From: Spirodela intermedia
Taxonomy: Eukaryota; Streptophyta; Magnoliopsida; Alismatales; Araceae
Length of the DNA stretch: 64,000 bases
Assembly (NCBI GenBank): GCA_902729315.2
Contig: LR746264.1
Coordinates: forward strand, 7,595,878-7,659,877
Direction of reading: 5' to 3'
The position numbers were made by a program, and so were the translations under genes. The notes below the pieces were generated by a model that did no database searches, was not told the DNA's origin, and saw only the letters and a program-made list of their open reading frames with translations. Below, in pieces: positions 38,391-49,352 of the stretch (position 1 is its first letter; every line of letters begins with the position of its first letter).

Positions 38391-41300
38391 CTATTCCGAT
38401 GACACCGCTTCGAGCGCACTGCCTAGAGGCCATGCAGCTTCTACGAATCGTTCACCATACGGCACTTGCTTTACCAAGGTGATCTCCTGCAATTGATCCA
38501 ACCCTGTTTGGGGAAAGAAGATGGGAATACAAGTTAACTCAAGGATTGCTAAATGCAGGTGTTTAAGAAAGCCAGTAGTGCAGGCAGGATGGGACCCACC
38601 GAACCCATCAATGAGCAGTGTGTACTGATACACGAGGTCCATGCATAGATAAGGCAAATTGTCCTCCTCGACTTTGGGATACGTTTTCCCAGCTTCTTCC
38701 AGGTTCAAGCCACACGCACGTTTGGCAGCATCCTCAAAATCTGAAGGGTTCACCTTAGCAACTGACAGTTTTGGGTCAACAAACCCGGCCTGAAGAAGTG
38801 AGCACCTGAGTTAGAAAAAGAAAGCTCCCACAAGGACGGTACCAGATAGTTAATCTGTAGTCACCTCAGCGGCTCTGTCAAAGAAGAAAGAAGCCACAAA
38901 CAGCTTTTTCTGCCCGTCACCGCCGCCGCCATTCCAAACGCCGCCAAACGTGCACTTCATGTGTGTGCATGTTGGTTGATCAACTTTGAGGGCTTTAACA
39001 GCAGCTTCCCTGCACTGATTATAGTTTGACCCTGACGGTGAAGATGAAGCATCATTCACTTCTCCATTGTACTTGTACGATCCTTCACAGCGTGAGAACG
39101 GTTCTTAGACATTCGTATTGAAATCAAATTGAACGATATCATCTGAAGAAGAAGAAAATATGAGGGATATCACGTCGCATAAGTGACTTCTCAGAAATGC
39201 TTCAGTCCTACATGGGTGGTTAAGAAACCCTTCGTGGTAGGAAATCCTTTATCTATAAAATCGAGTTGCTACTGTGGGCATGACAGGCATAATCCTAGAG
39301 AAAGTAAACATGATCCTCATTAAATTATCGTCCATAAAGTTGTCTTCAAAAGGAGTGTTTAGCGAGAAATAAATCTAGCCAAGACGGACCGGACCTGAAA
39401 GTCGCAGGGGGTATTGTGATTAGAACATATGAAAATGACGTGGTGGCCTTAGAAGCAAATCCGGGAATTCCTACTAGAAATAACGACATCAGGTAGAAAT
39501 GGAGTTGTATCTCTAATGGCAATTATCAGAAGGGGACACTGAGACTGATCAATTAATTCAGTCGCACGTAGGACATATACAAGCGATTATGACTAGGACA
39601 AGGTTAAGTGGAGAAATAACCGTTAGACTTCTTGCTCGAGTTGAAAATAAGGTAAATATTTCATTTGCAAAAGAATAGATTCTTTTCAGGCAAAATCCCG
39701 GCTCCTATATGAGAGATTAATTCGCAAGCCATAAAAGGCAGATTAAGGTTGTATTATAGGTAAATGAGGTTGCATGAGTCTGTTTTTAAAATATATATAT
39801 TAAAAATAGAGCATAAGTTATTAAGAGATGGACAATCGTACCATGGTATCCACCCAAAATGCAAGAATTTCCAGATCTATCATCAACCTTCAAAATCTCT
39901 GCTCTGGCAGCTAATAAACCATAACGGAGGTAGCTGTTATTGTTCAAAAAGCAAGAAAAGATGTCACAAACATTATTTTTGTTAAATGGAAAAAGGGAAA
40001 ATTTAAGATGCATCTCATTGAGGATCGCTTTCAGATGTGATCATATCTTCCAAAGGTACTCTGACAGAATCTCGTTATTTAATGCAAGGTTCACTCTATG
40101 TTTCTAATGCAGAGTTAGTGTTACAACTCCCAGTTAAGTAATCAATGGCATTAACATCCTCCAAATATGAAAAAATTCACTAGGGATGGAGATGCCAAAC
40201 CTGTGGACATAGAGGTAGTATTTGACTCCTTTAAGAAATAATATCTTCACATAGGTATCTTCTCCGTTCTTGATTGTCGGAGCCTTTGCGGCGTCACTTT
40301 CTGAGATGGCATAGGCCATTTGGACAGACCCACCACCAAGATCAACCACTCCAACTGTGTCTGCATACGTCTTTCCCAGTTTTCCCAACAAATAGTTTAT
40401 CGTAACCTGAAAATGAGGAAGCTCCTAAGCCTTGGATCACGATGTAGTAGATAATATATACATGCAATCCACGATAGATTTATGTTGAAGTGTTTCACCC
40501 TCGCTTGAGACCATTATATACACCACTTTCGAGTGATGAAAAAAATATCGATTTTTAGCAAAAAGACCCTAAGCACATTGGCTAAGAAAATTAATAACAA
40601 CATGGGAATTTTTTGATGAAGATACTGTAGAAACTGGAGGCGTCAATCATATCTAAATCGAGGTAAAGATGATGACAAGTTGAAATAGCCAGGCTCTCGT
40701 GAAGAAACAAGCTAGATGTTTTCTATATAGTCGTGCAAGACTAAATCTATTATAAATGAAGTTATACATATTTTTCTATTCTCTATCGGTTTCTCGTTGT
40801 GAACAGATTGACTGACCTACAAAGAACGACAGCACAGCAGATTTGCAAAGTAAAGAAAGGATACCAATATATCTTACCCACTGAAATGCACCTTCCTGTG
40901 TTCCATCCAGAACAGAAACCCACTCTGGTTTAAACTTCAAAGAACTCTTCTCATGCAAAAAATCTTTAACCTGCAGGGTTTTGTGTTGTAGTCGATTAAT
41001 TAAATGGAAAAATCATAAAAATTATAAGCCTCAAGCATTGACTGAAATGGTAATAAGGTGAAAAAGAGAATAAGGCTGGACTTAGCTAAAGTTTAAGAAA
41101 ATATGAAAATCAATGAAGAAAGAAAAATAAGATTACTGCTTGCAATATTTTTTCAGATGTTTCCGCGCCCAATGCTCTAAGACCCGCAGTTGCCTGAACA
41201 ACGTAAAAATTAAACGAGTGTTTAGCAATGCCTAAACAAGACAAGGTGGATCTGTAATAGTGTAAGAACGTGTAATTGGAAGAAATTTGCATTACCCCAA

Positions 41301-43018
41301 CTTTCACAGGTGTCAACTTTCTCAATTCTGAGGGGATCACCGCTTCAGCTTCCTTCAATAGAGATAGGAGTGAATTTGCCGCATCGTCAGGATTTTTGGC
41401 ATACGAACTCAATCCAGGTTTTTTCTGAAAATTGAGAGAAAAAAATTATGACAAAAGAGACTTCACTGAGACCACAAAAAGAAAATTATTAAAAACGATT
41501 AATTCCCCTATTTTATTGGGAAACTGCAGCAATAAACTAACAGTCTGCATTGAAAATAAACTAACATTAAATCAACCAATCCAGGAGTAGCACGAAAGAT
41601 ACACCATCCTGTCATAAAGAAGCCTTTTATTACCACACAAAGTACTAGAAGAATTTTTTTATCAGTTTAACAAAAACATCTGGTTTCATTCCACCTTTCA
41701 TAAATTACAGCAGTTGTAAATGGCATACCTTGCATGAGAAAATACACATCTTTCGACCAGAATCATAGGGGGAAAAAAAAAATTGTGATACAAACTCTTA
41801 AGGCATAAGACCAATTTTCTGAAAAATATATTTTTTCCAGCATTTTCCAAAGCTTCTAATTTTATGACGGATTTTATAAATAAGCCATTTGCTTCAGCTG
41901 CTCAGACAGTCAGAACATAAGTGTTCCTTTTTCAAAAAAAAGGTACTGAAGCACTAATTTCGAGGAGTCTGGATCAATTGTCGCCCAATCGGTCCACACA
42001 TATTGCTCCTTTAACGAGTAATGGGACAAAGAATCATGCCTCCTAGTGCATATACTCTCATCTTCACAGAATAAGAGCAAGCCACGAAGAGGAGACAGTT
42101 TTTTTTCGTCATCATCACTTGGGAAGCGGGCTATAAGAAGATGGAATGTGAGTTTGAGATCAAAGTAAGAGATGAGAATCACAACAACGAAAGATGTTGA
42201 AAGTGCAAGGTTCAGTAGGCCAATGCACAATATCCCCTATATCGCACTTTGTCAGCTTGACAGATGCAAAATTTAAAAGTTTTGAAACGTCATCCTGACA
42301 TTTTTTTGCGACATCAAGAAAAAATCGATACAGAAACAAGAATTCTGATATATGTTATGCTCTTACCGTTGTGGTGTATGCATTGAAGCTTGCAGATGAT
42401 GAACCACATTTTGTATCAATTAAATGATATCTTATTTCAGTTCAACGAGGAGTATCCAAGATGTCTCAATCAAATAGAAAAGGTAATCATACCACCGAAA
42501 CTTTAAATGGAACAAGGGCCCTGCCTTCGATAATTACGAAACAGACACTGGGGCTCGGTTACGAATCTAGAATACAATGCGATGTAGAAAACATTTTAGA
42601 ACGAAGAAGGGTTTAAAACAAAAATCCAGGAAACAATTGACTGGAAAAATGCAGGAAATACGATGGAGAGCGAATATTTGAGAAGGGGTCTTGAGAATAT
42701 CTACATAAGAATCACCTGCACAAAGAGCTCGAGTTCTTTCCCAATAGGCTGGATGTGTAAATTTTTGTCGAAACAGAACACATGAACCCTGCTGCCGGAA
42801 CTCCCGGCGTCAAAGATCACGGCGTATTTCACGGACTCCCCGCCAGGCACTGTCTTCCTGCCGATGAGGAGGTTTCCACTCCCATCGGCCGAGAACCCGC
42901 TGCGAGGCATCAGGAAGAAGACGAACGAAACGAGGAGGATGGGAATACAGATGACCATGATAACGCCCCGCAAGCGCCTGATCTTTTCCGGGAGGGGATC
43001 CTGCCTCGCCCTCTTCAT
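38391..43018 (-). CDS. Apyrase (GDA1/CD39 nucleoside triphosphate diphosphohydrolase), APY1/APY2-like
   Basis: Hydrolyses NTPs and NDPs to NMPs. Plant relatives of this type are Golgi or extracellular-facing and affect growth and extracellular ATP signalling. Nine minus-strand exons: 43018-42716, 41424-41296, 41193-41137, 40970-40878, 40406-40201, 39933-39842, 39082-38865, 38789-38600, 38503-38391. These sum to 1401 nt (466 aa; Arabidopsis APY1 is about 470), with consistent phases. A basic N-terminus precedes one transmembrane segment at about residues 19-37 ([19 protein letters not shown]). All five apyrase conserved regions are present: ACR1 [14 protein letters not shown] (68-81), ACR2 ATAGLRALG (145-153), ACR3 [12 protein letters not shown] (about 183-194), ACR4 [15 protein letters not shown] (about 212-226), and ACR5 with WNGGGGDGQ (from about 343). 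Catalytic Glu in ACR3 and the phosphate-binding loops are intact. The C-terminus [17 protein letters not shown] is typical. Start 43018 is the first in-frame ATG after an upstream stop. Intron 1 is about 1.29 kb. Divergent from the repeat-protein gene at 43850. Confidence 0.95.
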
Positions 43019-43849
43019 CTTGGCCTCGAGGTCGGCCGACGCCGCGACCTGGCCCTCGAGCTCCGCAGACGATGGCGATCTGTACCGGATCTGACCGTTG
43101 GGCGGGGCAGCCTTCAGGGACTGCGACGATTCCTGAATGGGCTCCAGCTTATCCTCAGTGTTCTAGATCGGGGAAGATAATGCCGATCTGACGAGAAGAA
43201 GAAGAAGTCGCCGGTTTTTGCCCCCTGGTATGAACGGCCGAGGCAAAACTCCACGACGGCGACACCCTCTCCGGCAGGCAGGTCTCCCGCCACCGGCCAA
43301 CGGAACTCCGGTCGGGTCCGCCGCGCGGAAAAAGAGAAGGTGAGCGGGGAGATCCCCGACGAAATCGGAAGCCCAGTGGAGATGGCCAAAAACCAACAGC
43401 TGGCTCGCGCGACCACTGCCCAAGGTCGTTATTGTTATTAGTACTATAATTGTCCTTATGTGCATCGTATTAGAGAAGGATGGCGATGCTATGAGGAAAA
43501 CATTATTATATTCGATTGTACTGTATATGGACGCGAGCTGTTAGTTTCTAGGAGACGCGGAAGTCGCTTACTACTGCGCGCGTGAACCGGTCAACAGACA
43601 CGTCGTCGTCTGCTCCTCTTTCCCGGAGATTTTAGCGATGTGGACGTTCTCTCGCTGGGCTGCCTCACACGCCACCGACAGGGAGGTCACTGGTGGACCT
43701 GCGCTCCGGTCAGAATCAATAGATTGATCGCGTGCGCTGGCCGTGGAAGGTAGGGGCGAGGAAGAGAGGATTCATATGCGCGGATTAGATGCAGGAGTCC
43801 GCTCGGATCTCCTCTCGTCAGCGCCGCTGCTGGTGGACTCTCGGGGACG
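43019..43849. promoter_or_regulatory. Divergent (head-to-head) promoter region between apyrase and the repeat-protein gene
   Basis: Only about 830 bp separates the two start codons, which point away from each other. The apyrase side is GC-rich with a TC-rich stretch near 43195-43207, consistent with a 5' leader. A possible acceptor (CTAG before 43163) suggests a leader intron or alternative leader. A minus-strand frame is open from this point to the apyrase ATG but lacks an upstream ATG. I infer a shared regulatory region from spacing alone. Confidence 0.5.
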
Positions 43850-45406
43850 ATGGCGTCGTCGGACTCGGACTTCAACGGGGAGTGTTTTGTTGAGTTCAAC
43901 CCGCACCCTTATCAAGGAGGCTACGACATCGGGTTCACGTACGGTCAGCCCCTCCCGCCGAGCTCGGCGATCTGCTACCCGATCTCGTCTTCGGCGTCCT
44001 CGCCTGTGTCGGAGCCCCCGCCCCCGTCTGACGTAGCGGAGCGACGTGATTCTTCTGACCGCCGAGGCGATGAGGAGAAGCAGAGCGATGAGGATTACCC
44101 TGGTGCGTATGGCATTAAGGACTTTGATGGTCCTGCGCGCGATTTTCGTCCTCGCGATCCTGAGCCTTACTCGGATACGTCTGGTTATCGGCCTGTCTCC
44201 GCTCCATTCGAAGAGAGGCGTGCAGGAAGAAAGGCGAGGGATCAGAATCCGCTGAACTGGGCTGTGGATTACCTATTTGCTTATTTGCACACATACGGAG
44301 AAAAAAGGGACGAGAGCCATAACTATGCCAATCTGAATTATGCGTATGAAAGGCATCAACCCCAGGAGGCCCTCTTAATTCAGTCCAGTCATCACGAGGC
44401 TTTGAGTTATGAAAAGCTTTGTTACCGCGAGGATTACCAGGAGGAAGGGCTATTTGGTTTTTCCCACGAGTACGAAGAAAAAAGGGACGAGAGTCATAAC
44501 TATGGCAATCTCAATTACGCATACGAAAGTCAACAGCCCCAGAATGGCCTCTTATTTCGGTCCAGCTCTCCTGACGCTTTGCGTTATGGAAGCCCTTGTT
44601 ACCACGAGGATCACCAGGAGGAAGGCTTATTTGGTTTTTTCCACGCATATGGAGGAAAACGAGACGAGAGCAATAGTTATGGCAATATTAGTTATGGATA
44701 CGAAACACAGCAATCCCAGGAGGCCCTCTTAGTTCGGTCCAGTTCTCATGAGGCTTTGAGCTATGAAAAACCTTGTTACGACGAGGATTTCCAGGAGGAA
44801 AGCCTATTTGGTTTTTTCCCCACATATGGAGAAAAAAGGGAAGAGCGCTATAACTGTGGTAATCTTAGTTATGCATACGAAAGGCACCAACCCCAGGAAT
44901 CCCTATTAATTCATCTCAGTCCTCCTGAGGCTTTGAGTTATGAGAAGCCCAGTTGCGATGATGCCTACCAGAAGGAAGTCTGCCCGTATCCCCTAGATTC
45001 ATCCGGCTATGGAGGAGACTCCTATCAGTGGTCTCATTCTGAGACTGCGTATGCTGAGTCTCCTACTTACCATGAAGACAGTCCTGAACCGGTGTATCCA
45101 CGATCAGAATATACACATGCCTTCGAAAGGTACCGCCATGAGCAACCCCACTCCGTTCAACATGAGTCAGCTAAGAATGTCTGGCTTCAGAATCTGGATT
45201 TATTTGGCTTCTTTGATAGCCATGAGAGACCCCAGCCAGAAGAGGTTCAGGCCTATGGAGGTAAATTTCACGAGCAATCCTTGGACAATGTTAATTATAA
45301 CGAACAATCATGGTATCAAAGCACTAACAGCAATGAGTTTTATGGGGTGAAAATAAATGAGAACAAGGAGGTGAACTCTTACCACAACTTCAGTTGGGGT
45401 AAGTGA
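43850..45406 (+). CDS. At5g39570-like low-complexity protein with four 59-residue tandem repeats
   Basis: The N-terminus (VEFNPHPYQGGYDIGFTYGQ, then PLPPSSAICYPISSS) matches the conserved N-terminal block of the plant family typified by Arabidopsis At5g39570 (PLDRP1, a phospholipase D-regulated, intrinsically disordered RNA-associated protein). The rest of the 518 residues is hydrophilic and rich in Glu, Tyr, Ser, Gln and His, with no transmembrane segment. Four tandem repeats of exactly 59 codons occur at 44288-44464, 44465-44641, 44642-44818 and 44819 to about 44983 (the last truncated). Each carries the pattern YGEKRDES-Y-N-Y-YE-QPQEALL-HEALSYEKPCY-ED-QEE-LFGFF. The LFGFF motif recurs near the C-terminus as LFGFFDS. 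A good donor (GGG|GTAAGT, exon end 45398) lies seven bases before the in-frame TGA at 45404, so a further short exon could replace the last residues; I could not find one. Function is unknown beyond the family link. Confidence 0.82.
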   Translation: MASSDSDFNGECFVEFNPHPYQGGYDIGFTYGQPLPPSSAICYPISSSASSPVSEPPPPSDVAERRDSSDRRGDEEKQSDEDYPGAYGIKDFDGPARDFRPRDPEPYSDTSGYRPVSAPFEERRAGRKARDQNPLNWAVDYLFAYLHTYGEKRDESHNYANLNYAYERHQPQEALLIQSSHHEALSYEKLCYREDYQEEGLFGFSHEYEEKRDESHNYGNLNYAYESQQPQNGLLFRSSSPDALRYGSPCYHEDHQEEGLFGFFHAYGGKRDESNSYGNISYGYETQQSQEALLVRSSSHEALSYEKPCYDEDFQEESLFGFFPTYGEKREERYNCGNLSYAYERHQPQESLLIHLSPPEALSYEKPSCDDAYQKEVCPYPLDSSGYGGDSYQWSHSETAYAESPTYHEDSPEPVYPRSEYTHAFERYRHEQPHSVQHESAKNVWLQNLDLFGFFDSHERPQPEEVQAYGGKFHEQSLDNVNYNEQSWYQSTNSNEFYGVKINENKEVNSYHNFSWGK

Positions 45407-46197
45407 TCAATTTCGTCGCACCTTTTATTTTTTGATCGTCTAGTTTAGGTTTCACCACTAACCAGTATTTAATTGTGGAACTTTTTTTGTTGTTTGCTAC
45501 TTTCATTTTATAACTTGTGAGAATTATTAATTTCTTATTGTCTATAGGCTTATAATGTTCATGGCCCGCGAAACGTTTACTTACTGCTTGGTCACTGCTT
45601 TTCCCGTGAACCTGCTTCATCTATCAACTACATATTTTTGAAACTTCCCATATTTCGCAAGCTGTAGAAAATAGTCCGAATGGATTGAATATGCCTTAAG
45701 AAAGAAATTCCTTTCTATTTTTATGATTCCTTTATCTCCAACATTCCATCAGAAGATTGATGGAGAAGACCTGTAACATCTGCAAGCGTTGATAATAATT
45801 ATGCTGACATCAAACCTATTGACCTGGGTGCTACATGTTGACGCTTCAATTTAGACCATATATGTCCTCTCCACAACCACCCTTGAGAGTGATTCATCTG
45901 AGTTTAGCTGATGGATTTAGGTTGTGAGGTACATCACTTCCCCTATGCTGCCTAAAAAACACAGATAGTTTCAAGTGTTTCGAAATTTCTGCTACAAAAA
46001 CACTCTCTCCAAGTTTGCCTACCTAGTAATAATTTCCGTTTTGTAATCTTTAGATTATGTTCCATTAGAAAGAAACTGCATGATGGCTTCGAACCGTTTT
46101 CCATCAATTAGAAATGCCACAGTTATTTGATCTTTAATAGTTGGAATTTTTTTCTTAACAATACCACAGTGGCACTTTAGATGGAGGGAAGGAGGGA

Positions 46198-46266
46198 GAT
46201 ATATATATATTTATATATATATATATATACATATACATATTTATATATATAGAGAGAGAGAGAGAG
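46198..46266. repeat. Compound (TA)n-(GA)n microsatellite
   Basis: TA dinucleotides with occasional TTT and CATA interruptions run directly into a short GA block. Simple sequence repeat, no coding signal. Confidence 0.95.
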
Positions 46267-48620
46267 TCTCACATTCATTATATATAGTATTTTATTCAAT
46301 GAAAATAGAGCATCTGTTACGTTGAGAAATGTAAGTGGAGAATTCTAAATCAAGGTTTCTTAAGAAAGACATCTACTATGCGTCAATGTTTAAAAAAAAA
46401 AAAAAAAAAAACTTGAACGTGAACTTCCGCTTGGTGATAACGGGGACTGGATGCGGATATGGATTGGAGCATTTGAGTGGCTTATGCTGAGAGAAACAAG
46501 TGTACTGGACTATGAGACAACTCTAAAAGATTTTCTGGGGCTTTTTATGAGATAAAGTGGTGAGTGAGATCCCTGTGTAATGGGGAAGGTGACAGTTTTG
46601 GTGTTTGGTTTAGCACAGACCATGTTGCTGTAAGGAACAATAGATGTCCAGATGGGGTTTTGAGAGCTGACAGAGGAAACACTTGTGTATACTCTCTTTT
46701 GTATATTTTAAGATTACATCGTCCTATCTACTTCGAGAATGAAATCAAAACAAAAACTTCTTTCACTTTAGTAATAGATGCCATTGCCAATAAATCTGAT
46801 TCTGAAAAATTAACCTTGACGTGGCCTAATTTTGCCTGTTTTCAATCATGACCCATTTTATCAAGTGTTCGAGGTGGGCATCTGTTAAACATGGACTCTT
46901 TTTTTTTTTCTTTTGGACTGGCCAATCAAACTGAAACGGTTTGTGTTTTCCTGTTTATACGACTTGGTTCTACGTATTGGTTGATGATCATATCCTGCTG
47001 AAATGCATATTATTTCTTGTATGTTGACCCCCAGATTTTATTTTACTATTTATCGTGTCTACGACATGAGCTGAGCCTCTATTTGAAGAGTCAGAATTAG
47101 CATCGGTTGTTATGGGAGGGATGACTGTGTTATACTATGGTAGAGGTTAACATCACTCTGGAACCTGAGGCTGTATACCTGAAATCATCTGGTGGTCGAA
47201 ATGGCGGTAATATGCTATGGGCGTCTTGCTCTAACAGAGGTTTACGTTGTGCCATATATAGTTGTCATTGAGAGAAATTTGGTATCCAAAACCCCGACTA
47301 GGTTTCTCTGAATATAAACCTTTCTAGCCCGTACAGACCCTAGATAGGGTTCTTTGGACAGACATCCTGATGCCTGCTTAGGAGCCCACATGTAATTAAT
47401 GGATCCTACGAGAGTAATTCGCTTTCATTCTTGGGTTAAAACCCAAGCATGGAATATATTGTCCTCCGACTCCTGTGATTTGACTTCTATTATTTCGGTC
47501 TATTCTCTGCAGAACGAATGAGAATTTTTCCTTAAATTTATGATAATCGTAAATAAACTATCCAATTTCAAGTGCGTCAAAGTCCTGAAAGGCTGTTTGT
47601 TCACTATGGGTCAAAGGTTGGTTGTGAACTCTGGAAGACCAGATATCGGGTGAATCATATTATTTTGGATAAAAATGGAGAAGAAAAATGTCTGACGTGA
47701 GCATTTTTACTTATTCCCTATGAGGACTTTCCCTGAAGAGGAGTCAACATCCTTCATTTCGTCTGGCAGAAGGAATGTGTTGAAGTTTTCGGTTTTAATG
47801 ACTCCTCGTATCCTTATCCTTTTTATTTTTACTGGACTTTTTTTTTCTAGAATAAGAAACTGAATAATCAATTTCACCCGATCACAGATTCTAGCGGTTT
47901 AATTAGCGTACATCCTTGGGCCTCTTCTGTCATTTAGTTGTCCTTTGTTGTCATCAGATTTGCTAACCTTGGTCGAGCCAAATCGCAATCTTCACATCAC
48001 CTGAAACGCCCAACTTGTGCTGGGTCTCTTTTTTTTTTGGTGGAAGAGAGTAAAAGTAAAGTTGAGAATTTGATGATTAAATACCTATAAAATGCTCAAT
48101 ACTTTGTCCAATCCCTTGTAGTAGTGTTATTTTCCTCATGTTCTGTCACTGATCCAAGAAACCTTGCTAAGTCGACTTCGTTCTGTAGTTCTTAAATGTA
48201 GACATGGACCACTTGAATGTGATTGATAATCATCTTGGTTTTTCATCATCCAACCATTTCATATGGTATCTCAAGTGTTGGACCCCTTATTTATCCACTG
48301 TATTTTCTTTTTTCCCTCTTCATATGAGTCAAATTACAAATTTAAGCCAGTTATGATGGATGCATACGCAGTGTAAATCCAGTTAGTTACAGCGATTATT
48401 CTTTCCTTCATACTGTACAATGCGGATTTCCCCATTTCAATGCAATTGTTATATTCCTAATCCCTCGTAAATTTACTGATGCGATCTTTCAATAAATGTT
48501 CAGCATGATGATTCTTGGAACAAGAGCGTGGATCAATCCTGCTTTCCTTTTGGAAAGCACTCTCAGACTATGACGAATGAATCATGATCTTGGAATCAAA
48601 CCACTGAGTCTATCCGTGCA

Positions 48621-48680
48621 GATATCTATATATATATATATAATATATATATATATATAATATATATATATATAGATATC
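48621..48680. repeat. 60-bp near-perfect AT palindrome bounded by GATATC
   Basis: Starts and ends with GATATC. The interior is alternating TA with two AA interruptions placed almost symmetrically, so the whole block is its own near-exact reverse complement and could extrude as a cruciform. Confidence 0.9.
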
Positions 48681-49227
48681 CAGCATGCTTAGTTGATCAG
48701 ATCAAAGGTTGTCCTGGGTACATTCTGGATTGGTAAACTCTGATTTCTGATCTCTTACGTAAAATAATTTGCTTAATAAGGCATAAATACTGTTCTAAAA
48801 CTTCCCCTCCCCCCTCTTCTTTCTCGACTTATACTTAGTAAATTGTGCAAATGTATGTTTATTCCAACTGTTTCCATCATGAAGTGAACTCGGTCGAACC
48901 CTAAGGGTTCCTCTTCTTGTGCATGAAATTATGTAATAGCCAACATGGTTTCTCCGTTCATGAGTACCACATAATGAATTGTCTGCGGAACTTAGGTCAC
49001 GATAAAGGTCCTGAGTGGTAGGTAAGCTCAAATCCCCCCCCCCCCCCTTTTATAGTAATATGCGCCGGATCTTCCAAACCTTCAGCGGCCCATTTGGAAG
49101 CCAATTGGTCAACGGATCCGACTCAGCCCTTCTACCAACATTTTTTTAACAGGAGTATGTAGGTGAGCGCATTTGATGTTTTGCAGAGGCAAAGAAGATT
49201 GCTAATGTGTGGTGTGGGTTGTAAGGA

Positions 49228-49352
49228 TGGGCCAATCCTGGACACTAGTGTGAAGCATTCCGACGTAGACTGGCCCACTTCATATGGGCCCTGCAGCTCT
49301 GATCAGCCCATCTCCCTAAGATGGGCCCTTATTGGACATCGAACAAGCCCAT
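49228..49352. promoter_or_regulatory. Cluster of site II (TGGGCC/T) elements without an identified gene
   Basis: TGGGCC or its complement at 49228-49233, 49272-49277, 49285-49290 and 49322-49327, plus AGCCCA at 49305-49310 and 49346-49351. The density resembles plant housekeeping-gene promoters, but I found no coding exon immediately on either side. Confidence 0.45.

Larger units (their letters stand above)
45407..49200. other. Gene-poor AT-rich region with microsatellites
   Basis: No coding exon could be supported. It contains a (TA)n/(GA)n block (46198-46266), a 20-base A run (46392-46411) and a 60-base AT palindrome (48621-48680). A C14 run lies at 49034-49047. The open frame 46564-46851 has no recognisable domain. 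The region could hold further non-coding or C-terminal exons of the upstream repeat-protein gene, but none is evident. Confidence 0.55.

Noticed and set aside
41910-42230. 106-codon minus-strand frame with a hydrophobic N-terminus
   Set aside because: It lies wholly inside apyrase intron 1 and has no recognisable family; chance frame.
43114-43465. Two 100-codon minus-strand frames upstream of apyrase
   Set aside because: No homology; they overlap the presumed apyrase leader and are not in the apyrase frame.
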